Shown here: one piece after another, positions 24,222-30,800 of the stretch
Layout: each line of letters starts with the position of its first letter
How positions within the stretch are numbered: position 1 is the first letter of the stretch
Assembly: GCA_028279705.1 (NCBI GenBank)
Contig: JANQNF010000021.1
Coordinates: 1-64,000 of the forward strand
Source: an archaeon
Lineage (GTDB): Archaea; Aenigmatarchaeota; Aenigmatarchaeia; QMZP01; JAFGSV01
Length of the DNA stretch: 64,000 nucleotides
Reading direction: 5' to 3'
Position numbers and translations under genes: made by a program
The notes under the pieces: generated by a model
Seen by the model: the letters and a program-made list of their open reading frames with translations, nothing else
Told to the model about the DNA's origin: nothing
Database searches by the model: none

Positions 24222-24941
24222 ATGATGGTGCGTATTGCTGCACTCCTAGTTTTGGTTCTCATTGCAAGCGGCTGCACGTCTAGCTACGTCCCAGGCAAGC
24301 CCGACGAAAGCGTGAGGATAAAGGAAGTGGGCTCTGAAGACATAGGAGGAAAGCACAACCTCACAGTCGTTGAGATGGAAGTGGAGATAGGAGACGACAG
24401 TGACACGGTGAAAAGGATACTCTACGAGCAGGACGGCGAGACAGTCGACCCAAAACAGGCGCTTCCAGACAACATGCGTCCGGGCCTCGACTGGATAAAG
24501 GAAAACGCCCCTGAGGACGCAGTCGTAATGTCTTGGTGGGACTACGGTAACGCGATAATGACATACACTGAAAGAGACGTCGTTTTGAGGGCGCCTTCAA
24601 GGGAGATACTCACAACGACTGTTTCCATGTACATGGGCTACGAGGACGACGAGATAGACTGCCGAGCGTGTGTCTCCCATGACGCCATCCAGGACGTCGC
24701 GGGCATGTTCCTTTCAGAGGAAAACACGGATGCATACGAGATAATGGAAAAGTACGGCGCAGGATACCTCTACGTCCACGCAGACGACAGTGAAAAGTCC
24801 GTGGCATTCTTCATAGCGCTCGACCAGGAACAGGGAGAAACCTCAGGCACCGTGCTTGACGCCGCTCTTAATGGCGAGCTTTCCGGTGATTTCAGCCTTG
24901 TTTACGAGGACGATGTCTGCAGGATATATTCGTTCAGGTGA
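24222..24941 (+). CDS. Lipoprotein with the soluble WWDYG region of STT3/AglB
   Basis: 239 residues. The N-terminus is a lipoprotein signal (VLVLIASGC, Cys near 18). From about residue 85 it reads LDWIKENAPEDAVVMSWWDYG, and later IQDVAGMFLSEENTDAYEIM and KYGAGYLYVHADD; this is the pattern of the globular C-terminal domain of archaeal oligosaccharyltransferase AglB, including WWDYG, which binds the acceptor sequon. The membrane part (about 13 helices with the catalytic Asp and Glu) is absent. It cannot transfer glycans alone; it might bind sequons or assist a full AglB. Homology is by eye but specific. Confidence 0.75.
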   Translation: MMVRIAALLVLVLIASGCTSSYVPGKPDESVRIKEVGSEDIGGKHNLTVVEMEVEIGDDSDTVKRILYEQDGETVDPKQALPDNMRPGLDWIKENAPEDAVVMSWWDYGNAIMTYTERDVVLRAPSREILTTTVSMYMGYEDDEIDCRACVSHDAIQDVAGMFLSEENTDAYEIMEKYGAGYLYVHADDSEKSVAFFIALDQEQGETSGTVLDAALNGELSGDFSLVYEDDVCRIYSFR

Positions 24942-24981
24942 CGGGACCCCTTTAACGTAAGTCAACTTCTCATGAAAACCT

Positions 24982-25236
24982 ATGCGATATGTTTATATAA
25001 TTCACGATCAGATGAACTTTATGCTGTTCAATAGTCTAGAGCATGCCAAGCAGCGTCTGACTACATACGTGGAATGGAAAAGAAAGCGCGGTGTTAATTA
25101 CACTTTGCCTGATGCTGGCCGGTATAGGAAAGAAGACTGGGATATGTTAGGATACATGTCTAATGCTGGTTTTAAAAAAATCGACATGCTCAGCGAGGCA
25201 ATAAGACAGCTCAATCAGGAAAGACCGGATTTTTGA
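24982..25236 (+). CDS. Hypothetical protein
   Basis: 84 residues, soluble, rich in Tyr, Arg and Lys, probably alpha/beta (MRYVYIIHDQMNFMLFN, then two helices). No family recognised. Base composition is more AT-rich than both neighbours, suggesting a recently gained single gene between the lipoprotein and a secreted protein. Confidence 0.55.
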   Translation: MRYVYIIHDQMNFMLFNSLEHAKQRLTTYVEWKRKRGVNYTLPDAGRYRKEDWDMLGYMSNAGFKKIDMLSEAIRQLNQERPDF

Positions 25237-25305
25237 CAGCTGGATTCTCCTCTGGACCGAAACAAAACTCTCAGTTTTATTAATTTTCGCACCCAAAACT
25301 TCTCC

Positions 25306-25587
25306 ATGAAACTTGTAATATCATTCATTGCAGTTCTGCTGCTTTTGGCAGTCCCTCTCGCGGATGCGCAGGAAGAAAGTGTGCTCCAGCTGAACATGAC
25401 ACTGGGTGAAGAGAACATGGCAGACGATTATGCTTATGCCATAGGGCATGTCTACGTGAACGTCACTGAGCCCCCGGTCCAGCCGGGAATAACGGGTCTT
25501 TTCTCCCTTGAGGCATTCAGCCTAGACGAATTCCTTGACGAAATGGAAGGCTTCCTTTCGTCACTTGCAGCTTTGCTTACGGCCTGA
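25306..25587 (+). CDS. Small secreted protein
   Basis: 93 residues. A signal peptide (LVISFIAVLLLLAVPLADAQ) is likely cleaved near ADA-Q. The mature 70 residues are acidic, with two N-glycosylation sequons (NMT, NVT) and a hydrophobic helical end (FLSSLAALLTA) that may sit on the membrane. No family recognised. It converges on the two-helix gene with an 11-base overlap. Confidence 0.65.
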   Translation: MKLVISFIAVLLLLAVPLADAQEESVLQLNMTLGEENMADDYAYAIGHVYVNVTEPPVQPGITGLFSLEAFSLDEFLDEMEGFLSSLAALLTA

Positions 25588-25876
25588 CGTTTGAGTACCT
25601 CTTCAATATAAGGTACCTGAGGTAAAGTGAAGTGAATCCTGCAAGGAACGCAAAGAAGAGTATCGGAAGCGGGTCTATGTCCGTGACACCTGTTCTCAGT
25701 ATCCACGGAGAAAGCTGTACGAGAAGGCCGACAGCCCCGACTGTCACAAACGGGACCGTGAAAGCGGCAAAATCACTTGAAAGCATCTTTACTTCGCGAT
25801 CGAAAACAAACTTCCTGACACCCGGAGTGAGCACGTGACCGTTTATCCACACCTTAAGTGACTCTATCTTCCCCAC
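25577..25876 (-). CDS. Small membrane protein
   Basis: 99 residues starting at a GTG (25876). It has two membrane helices (about 38-58 and 70-92), a basic N-terminal amphipathic region and a basic tail. No family recognised. Its start is 57 bases from the RFC-L start on the other strand, so the two share a divergent, AT-rich promoter region. Confidence 0.6.
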   Translation of the reverse strand: MGKIESLKVWINGHVLTPGVRKFVFDREVKMLSSDFAAFTVPFVTVGAVGLLVQLSPWILRTGVTDIDPLPILFFAFLAGFTSLYLRYLILKRYSNVRP

Positions 25877-25933
25877 AGTTTATTTTCAACTTCAATATTA
25901 ATATCATCGATCCAAAAGAGATTCGGTGTATAC

Positions 25934-27124
25934 ATGCAGCTTTGGACTGACAAGTACAGGCCGGTAAAACCGGAAGGTTTGGCAGGACAGTCGCAGGCAG
26001 TAGAGCAGGTAAAAGCGTTCCTTGCAAGCTGGAAGCAGGGTACAGGTCTCATAATTTTTGGCCCGCCCGGAACGGGAAAGACGCTCGTAGTTGAGCTCCT
26101 GGCAAAGGAAAGGGGAGATTTCCTGGTGCAGATGGATGCGTCGGACACAAGGACTGCAAAGGAGGTTCAGGGTACGCTTTCTGAGGCAAGCAAGCAGAAG
26201 ACGCTCTTTCATAGGGGAAAGCTCATACTGATGGACGAAGTGGACTCCATGAGCGGCAGGAGCGACCGCGGGGGAGCCGGGGGAATAGTAAAGATAATAT
26301 CCGAATCCAGGTTCCCTGTCATAGTGTGCGTCAACGATATGCAGAACCCGAAGTTAAAAGCGCTAAAGAAGGTTTGCAAGCGCGTCAATTTCGACAAAAT
26401 AGAAAAAAGGGAGATGTCTGCATTTCTTGGAAAGATTGCAAAAAGCGAGGGCCTGAAGGTAAGCGACGCCGTCCTGGACGGCCTTGCCCGCTGGTCCGGA
26501 GGCGACGTACGATCTGCAGTCCTTGACCTGCAGATGCTTTCACTTGGGACAAAGGAGATAACAGAAGACATGTTAACCTCTGTAGGCTTTCGGGAAAGAA
26601 AGAAGGTGATGGAGGAGGTTTTGCTTGCACTGATGCGCACGCCGTCGCTTAATGCAAACCGCGGCACCGTGAGGGCAGCTGACGCGGACCCCGACGACAT
26701 ATTCCTGTGGCTTGAGAGTAACCTCTACAGGACCACGACAGACCAAACGTTCCTGTCAGACGCCTACGACAAGCTTTCGAAAGCAGACATTTTCAGGGGA
26801 CGCGTAAGTAACCAGCAGAACTGGCGCTTCAAGGCCTACATGATCGACATAATGTCGGGCATAGCGTCCCTTAGAAACGGCGAGTTCACAAAGCCTGCTG
26901 AAATGAGGCTTCCCGACAGGATAATGCTTCTTGCAAGGTCGAAGTTCAGGCGGGCAGTGACTGACCCAATAGTCGAGAAGATAGGGCAGAACTACCACTG
27001 CTCAAGGAAGGTTGCAAGCTCCGACTACATGCCATTTTTAATGTTCATGGCAAAGAAAGGTATGGGCGTCCCAGAGGAACTGGAGCTGTCGCCAGAAGAA
27101 GTGGACGCTCTCAGGAAATACTAG
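25934..27124 (+). CDS. rfcL: Replication factor C large subunit
   Basis: 396 residues. The N-terminus WTDKYRPVKPEGLAGQ is the RFC-box signature. Walker A is GPPGTGKT (near 42-49), Walker B LILMDEVDSM, followed by sensor-1 CVNDMQNP. The C-terminal collar is helical. With RFC small subunits it loads the PCNA clamp onto primed DNA. Archaeal large subunits are about 400-500 residues; the acidic/Lys-rich tail and PIP-box of longer forms are not seen. Its TAG stop shares one base with the tRNA-Arg gene that follows. Confidence 0.95.
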   Translation: MQLWTDKYRPVKPEGLAGQSQAVEQVKAFLASWKQGTGLIIFGPPGTGKTLVVELLAKERGDFLVQMDASDTRTAKEVQGTLSEASKQKTLFHRGKLILMDEVDSMSGRSDRGGAGGIVKIISESRFPVIVCVNDMQNPKLKALKKVCKRVNFDKIEKREMSAFLGKIAKSEGLKVSDAVLDGLARWSGGDVRSAVLDLQMLSLGTKEITEDMLTSVGFRERKKVMEEVLLALMRTPSLNANRGTVRAADADPDDIFLWLESNLYRTTTDQTFLSDAYDKLSKADIFRGRVSNQQNWRFKAYMIDIMSGIASLRNGEFTKPAEMRLPDRIMLLARSKFRRAVTDPIVEKIGQNYHCSRKVASSDYMPFLMFMAKKGMGVPEELELSPEEVDALRKY

Positions 27125-27198
27125 GGCCCGTGGCTCAGCTTGGATAGAGCGCTGGATTGCGGATCCAGAGGTCCGGGGTTCAAATCCCCGCGGGTCCG
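27124..27198 (+). tRNA. tRNA-Arg (anticodon GCG)
   Basis: A complete 75-base cloverleaf: acceptor GGGCCCG pairs with CGGGTCC (one G-T pair), D stem GCTC/GAGC, anticodon stem CTGGA/TCCAG around loop TTGCGGA, variable loop AGGTC, T arm CGGGG-TTCAAAT-CCCCG, discriminator G. The anticodon GCG reads CGC/CGT arginine codons. CCA is not encoded. It overlaps the RFC-L stop codon by one base and probably is cotranscribed with it. Confidence 0.95.
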
Positions 27199-27233
27199 CT
27201 CCTCTTTATAAAATTTTCTGACACTTTTTATTC

Positions 27234-27623
27234 ATGATTACGTTCGACAATGTAAAGCCGATGTTAGAGAAGTTTCTGAATTACTGTAGTGACAATGATA
27301 TAAGTTTTCCAAGAAGTTATGAAAAAATCAAAGGTATAAGAACTTACAGGGGGCTTGAGCAGTCTATTTGTAATCACGAACTCAATGATAACGCTAAAAA
27401 ATACGGTCTTAACAGACTCAGTACGGGGCTTGTGAGAGACTGGATGCAGGTTGCAGGAATTGGAGATGGTAACAGCAGATATCCCAATATTGAGCTGGTT
27501 CATCTCGCATTCCCGGATGTCCTTGCAGGAGAATACGACTTTTTCGTAGAGGAAGTAAATAAAATCAGAGAGAAGCTTGATTTGCCACTTCTTGAAAGTG
27601 TTAATATTATCAAGACGAAGTGA
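27234..27623 (+). CDS. Hypothetical protein downstream of tRNA-Arg
   Basis: 129 residues, soluble, mainly helical, with no recognised motif. Middle segment SYEKIKGIRTYRGLEQSI is basic. Coding is more AT-rich than the RFC and translation genes on either side. Its position right behind a tRNA gene is where integrated DNA often lands, but no integrase or repeated tRNA end is visible. Confidence 0.6.
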   Translation: MITFDNVKPMLEKFLNYCSDNDISFPRSYEKIKGIRTYRGLEQSICNHELNDNAKKYGLNRLSTGLVRDWMQVAGIGDGNSRYPNIELVHLAFPDVLAGEYDFFVEEVNKIREKLDLPLLESVNIIKTK

Positions 27624-27706
27624 CGTAAAGTTTTCTAAAGATTGTGTGCTTCATCGTTGAACATTTAAATACTCTGCCCACATATTAAGTTAAATTCGGT
27701 GAAATC

Positions 27707-27871
27707 ATGACCAAGACATGCATTTCGTGCGGGAAGAAGGTGGAAACGGAGAACTACTGGGTGGAGTTCGACTGCCCCGACTGCGGCAAGGGAAAGATCA
27801 CGCGCTGCGAGAGGTGCAGGAGGCTTGCCAACTCGTACAAGTGTCAAAAGTGCGAATTCGAGGGGCCGTGA
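27707..27871 (+). CDS. Zinc-ribbon RNA-binding protein (HVO_2753-like), 54 residues
   Basis: A 54-residue ORF with four CxxC pairs: CISCGK, CPDCGK, CERCRR and CQKCEF, i.e. two zinc ribbons. This is the highly conserved small archaeal zinc-finger protein found beside aEF-1B and linked to translation. The ATG at 27707 follows a TATA-like sequence (CATATTAAG, about 27680). aEF-1B starts six bases after the stop. Confidence 0.9.
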   Translation: MTKTCISCGKKVETENYWVEFDCPDCGKGKITRCERCRRLANSYKCQKCEFEGP

Positions 27872-27876
27872 TTAAC

Positions 27877-28128
27877 ATGGGCGACGTAATTCTAGTCTAC
27901 AAGATACTTCCATCAGAGCCTGCGAAGTTCGATTCTGTTAAAGCTGGCCTTGAGAAGCTCAGTCCCCAGAGGATAGAGGAAGAACCAATAGGCTTCGGCG
28001 TCACTGCGCTCAAGTTCACTGCAATCGTGCCTGACGAGGGCGGCAAGCAGGAAGAGCTTGAGGCAAAGATAGACGCAATCGACGGCGTCGGTGAAAAAGA
28101 ACTGCTGAAATTCTCAAGAAGCATGTGA
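27877..28128 (+). CDS. ef1b: Elongation factor 1-beta (aEF-1B)
   Basis: 83 residues, the usual archaeal size (about 90). The N-terminal VILVYKILPSEP, central EEEPIGFGVTALKFTAIVPD and C-terminal DAIDGVGEKELLKFSR follow the family's ferredoxin-like fold. It catalyses GDP/GTP exchange on aEF-1A. It starts at 27877, six bases behind the zinc-ribbon gene, as in most archaea, so the two are one operon. Confidence 0.95.
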   Translation: MGDVILVYKILPSEPAKFDSVKAGLEKLSPQRIEEEPIGFGVTALKFTAIVPDEGGKQEELEAKIDAIDGVGEKELLKFSRSM

Positions 28129-28131
28129 AGA

Positions 28132-28632
28132 TTATTTGGGTTCTGGGAGGGTCAGATAATTGTGCAGCGTTTCAATCAACATCTCATTTTCACCGTTTAA
28201 GTTGACAGCGTCTGTAAAGTAGTTCATACGGCCTTTGTTGTAATCAAAATTTTCCCAGAAAGCGCAAACGGTTCTACCATCTTTGTTTTTCACATAGAAT
28301 GGTGCCTCTTGTCCGTTTTCCATTTTTTCTATTGAGATGTCAGGGCCAAATGTATGATATAAGCAGAAAATCAGTTTATCTACATCCAAAACATCTTCAA
28401 ATGTGATGTAGGGTTCACCTGGACCAAAATCCCAACTTTCAGTTCTTTGTAACGCGTGTATACCACTTGGAAGTTCACCATGATATATGAACTCTTTGGG
28501 ATTTGATTCTACATGTGTTTTACCGGATAATTCAGTGTGTCCGTCTAACCTATGATCCTGTTCTTGTGCATTTAATGCGTACTCTATCAAAACCCTCTTC
28601 CTGCTACTTTCGGGTAATATTGCTGGAAGCAT
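28132..28632 (-). CDS. Hypothetical protein
   Basis: 166 residues, soluble, no recognised family. Two features stand out: a His/Asp-rich central part (HGELPSGIHALQ) and a conserved-looking aromatic C-terminal half (VCAFWENFDYNKGRMNYF). It is AT-rich, lies alone between aEF-1B (converging with a three-base gap) and the L14e terminator, and looks like a single acquired gene. Confidence 0.6.
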   Translation of the reverse strand: MLPAILPESSRKRVLIEYALNAQEQDHRLDGHTELSGKTHVESNPKEFIYHGELPSGIHALQRTESWDFGPGEPYITFEDVLDVDKLIFCLYHTFGPDISIEKMENGQEAPFYVKNKDGRTVCAFWENFDYNKGRMNYFTDAVNLNGENEMLIETLHNYLTLPEPK

Positions 28633-28654
28633 AATGTGAATTAAATGAATGTTT

Positions 28655-28748
28655 TAAAAACCTATGCGCATTCTCTGGAGAATGCAAATAGCTTTAGCTA
28701 TGAAGCTAAAATCAAAGAAATCAAGAAAGCTTACTTCTTGGCTTTCTT
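28655..28748 (-). terminator. Terminator hairpins after L14e
   Basis: In the order of L14e transcription: AAGAAAGC/GCTTTCTT arms (28723-28730 and 28741-28748) bridge the stop codon; then TTTAGC/GCTAAA (28693-28698 and 28705-28710); then a palindrome GCATTCTC-TG-GAGAATGC (28668-28685); then a T-run on the transcript near 28655. This likely ends the long ribosomal/SecY operon. A similar GAAAGC/GCTTTC pair spans the L15 stop at 33175-33193. Confidence 0.6.
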
Positions 28749-29246
28749 GGTAGTCTTCTTTGCTGCTGATTTTGCGGGTTTCTTCTCAGCTTTGGGCTTT
28801 TCCTTCTTCTCGGCCTTTGGTTTTGGCTTCTCTTCCTTTTTTATCTCTTCTTTCTTAGGTTCAGCCTTCTTTTCCTCAGGCTTGTCCTCTTTCTTTTCTG
28901 CCTTCGGCTTTGCCTTTTCTTCCTTGGCCTTCGTTGCCCTCTTCCTCTCCGCATCCTTTGCCTTCTCTACGTCCTTTGCGGTGGGTTCCTTGGTTCCGAA
29001 CTTGCTGAAAAGTCCTGCCTGCTTGTAAGCTGCAAGAACTTCGTCATCCGTTGCGTTCTTCTTTATCTTGACGGTTTCTGGTGTCGGCTCTACATGGTGG
29101 AGACTGCACTTCCTTCTCTTCACTGTCGTGGCAGCCTTCGGGCCGGTCACCAGGACGTATCCGTCCTCCATGACGTCCAGGATAACGCAGAACTTACCGG
29201 CTTCCCTGCCAGCAGTCTTCATGCATACTCTTCCTACTTCAATCAT
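28731..29246 (-). CDS. rpl14e: Ribosomal protein eL14 with long Lys/Glu tail
   Basis: 171 residues. The first 80 are the L14e domain: IEVGRVCMKTAGREAGKFCV and DGYVLVTGPKAATTVKRR keep the SH3-like RNA-binding fold. From about 85 the protein is a Lys/Glu/Pro/Ala-rich tail (KKAEPKKEEIKKEEKPKP) of about 90 residues, roughly doubling the usual archaeal size. It overlaps the L34e gene by eight bases. Cytidylate kinase, which often sits between these genes in archaea, is not here. Confidence 0.92.
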   Translation of the reverse strand: MIEVGRVCMKTAGREAGKFCVILDVMEDGYVLVTGPKAATTVKRRKCSLHHVEPTPETVKIKKNATDDEVLAAYKQAGLFSKFGTKEPTAKDVEKAKDAERKRATKAKEEKAKPKAEKKEDKPEEKKAEPKKEEIKKEEKPKPKAEKKEKPKAEKKPAKSAAKKTTKKAKK

Positions 29247-29520
29247 TTTCCCATCTCTCCATGTTTTTTGACTTCATTTTCGCTTTTGTACACGGTGAGC
29301 ACAATGTACCGCCATATGGCCTGTCCGGCCTCTTCTGGGTCTTCTTGAGCTTCTTCAGTTCGGTTGGAAGCTTCCTTGGCACGCCGCTGAGCGGCTTTTT
29401 GCAGTTGCCGCACTTGGCTATTCCCGGCTGCTTCTTGGAGTAATGTATCTTTACCTTACCCCCGGGTGTTGTCACCCTGTCCTTTCTGAAACTTCTCGTT
29501 CTCTGTGCTGGCGTTGGCAT
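29239..29520 (-). CDS. rpl34e: Ribosomal protein eL34
   Basis: 93 residues: N-terminal basic region (QRTRSFRKDRVTTPGGKVKI), the zinc-binding pair CGNCKKPL and CSPCTKAKM, and the conserved LSGVPR block. Size is normal. It binds the large subunit rRNA. The gene overlaps L14e by eight bases and begins 73 bases after the EMC3-like gene end, all on the minus strand. Confidence 0.95.
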   Translation of the reverse strand: MPTPAQRTRSFRKDRVTTPGGKVKIHYSKKQPGIAKCGNCKKPLSGVPRKLPTELKKLKKTQKRPDRPYGGTLCSPCTKAKMKSKNMERWEND

Positions 29521-29593
29521 TGTATCACCGTTAATAGATTACATCTATGTAGCGAAACCTTTTATTAGTTTACGTCTCCCGTCCTTTAAAAAT

Positions 29594-30271
29594 CTACTCC
29601 ACTCCTAGCACTTTCCTGAGTATGAACGTTGCCGGGAGGCTTATGAATATGTACCACCAGAACCACGAAAGATACGACCCTATGAACGGCAGCTCGACAG
29701 GCATCTGCGCTATGAACATCTCGAAATGTACGGTATTGTCCTTTGGCTGCGCGAACATGTAGAATCCCTCCATCATGCGGCCTGGTCTCCATAACGCCCC
29801 GTTATACGTGAATATCTCGCCTTCATCAAAGGTCTCGTCTTCAGAGAAAACGCCGTCGTCGTTAAGGTCCACCCTGGTCCTGAAGCTCTCGCCCACGGTC
29901 TCGTACTGCATGTCGTGCACGATCTCTGCATAGGCGAACTTAGCCTCGGGATCCGCCGTGAAGTCTGCGCTCACGCCGCCGAAGTTGTTGTGGAGCCAGC
30001 CAAGCAGCATGAAAAATATGAGCATGGTGGCCATCATGGGCTTCATGCTGGACCGAAACTGCTTCTGGCTGCATTTGAGCATCTCGTTAGCGTATTCGTT
30101 CATTTTGGCCGTATCCCCGGCCTTTTTTGCCTCGTTCATCTTCTCCTTGTAAAACTTCATGTCGTCCTTGATCTTGCGGATCTCAGAAGGCTTTGTAAGC
30201 AGCCTGTACGTGACGCTTATCATGGCTGAAAGTCCCACTGAAATTAGAGTTATCATGAGAAACGGGGTCAT
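29594..30271 (-). CDS. EMC3/DUF106 (YidC/Oxa1-superfamily) membrane insertase with inserted EF-hand-like domain
   Basis: 225 residues. Three membrane helices (about 3-22, 74-93 and 197-217). The helical coiled coil (KIKDDMKFYKEKMNEAKKAG) that binds the ribosome lies between helices 1 and 2, as in archaeal DUF106 proteins. Between helices 2 and 3 there is an outward-facing insert of about 95 residues with RVDLNDDGVFSEDE, a clear D-x-N-x-D-G EF-hand-like loop. DUF106 proteins are usually about 180 residues. It starts with a four-base overlap with the adenylate kinase-like gene. Confidence 0.88.
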   Translation of the reverse strand: MTPFLMITLISVGLSAMISVTYRLLTKPSEIRKIKDDMKFYKEKMNEAKKAGDTAKMNEYANEMLKCSQKQFRSSMKPMMATMLIFFMLLGWLHNNFGGVSADFTADPEAKFAYAEIVHDMQYETVGESFRTRVDLNDDGVFSEDETFDEGEIFTYNGALWRPGRMMEGFYMFAQPKDNTVHFEMFIAQMPVELPFIGSYLSWFWWYIFISLPATFILRKVLGVE

Positions 30272-30798
30272 TTTTTCACCAGCAGTTCCTTAAGCATGCC
30301 ATACAGTTCGTCAGCAGCGTCCCTTGCCCCTTCCGGGCCGGACTTTATTATCCTTATGCCACAACCCGCGTTTGCCCCAAGATAGAGTGCGCACGACTTC
30401 TCGATCTCCTGGTGCTCGTCGAATTCCTTCCTGTTCTCGAGCCTGCTTCCAAGCGCAAGCGGGTCGACGTCTATGTGGACGAGGAAGTCGGGCTTGATTA
30501 TGTTAAGGAGGTCACCTGTCATGACCGGAACGAAGCCGAGCTTGCTCTTCACCGTGAAGTAGCCGTCTATTATCATGTGGCCGCCCTTTCCTTCCAGCAC
30601 CTTCATCTGTATCTTCTGCTTTATCTTGTCCTGTGTTTCCTTTAGCAGCTTGAATTCCTCTGCAGGGCTCTCGCCACTGTCCATGAAGTCGCTGAAGCTT
30701 AGCACCCTGAACTTTGCCTTTCCTTCTATCCTCTCGACTGCAAGTTTCACTATGGATTCCTCGATTGCATTCTGCACACCTGTCACGAGTATGTTCAT
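30268..30798 (-). CDS. Archaeal-type adenylate kinase homolog lacking the P-loop
   Basis: 176 residues. It follows archaeal AdkA over its length: ILVTGV start, FRVLSFSDFM, MIIDGYFTVKSKLGFVP and IIKPDFLVHIDVDPLALGSR. The P-loop, normally G-x-x-G-x-G-K/G-T, reads GVQNAIEES: the glycines and the Lys/Thr are gone. ATP binding in the standard manner is unlikely, so this may be an inactive or repurposed homolog. It occupies the normal place after SecY, overlapping both neighbours by four bases. The ATG at 30798 is preferred. Confidence 0.8.
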   Translation of the reverse strand: MNILVTGVQNAIEESIVKLAVERIEGKAKFRVLSFSDFMDSGESPAEEFKLLKETQDKIKQKIQMKVLEGKGGHMIIDGYFTVKSKLGFVPVMTGDLLNIIKPDFLVHIDVDPLALGSRLENRKEFDEHQEIEKSCALYLGANAGCGIRIIKSGPEGARDAADELYGMLKELLVKK

Positions 30799-30800
30799 AA

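Noticed and set aside
24361-24600. Minus-strand ORF opposite the STT3-like lipoprotein, and many similar antisense frames
   Set aside because: Arg/Ser/Pro-rich translations with no family features, lying wholly opposite well-supported genes; they are by-products of codon bias.
27124-27623. Integrated element at tRNA-Arg
   Set aside because: There is no integrase, no duplicated tRNA 3' end, and core translation genes resume within 600 bases.
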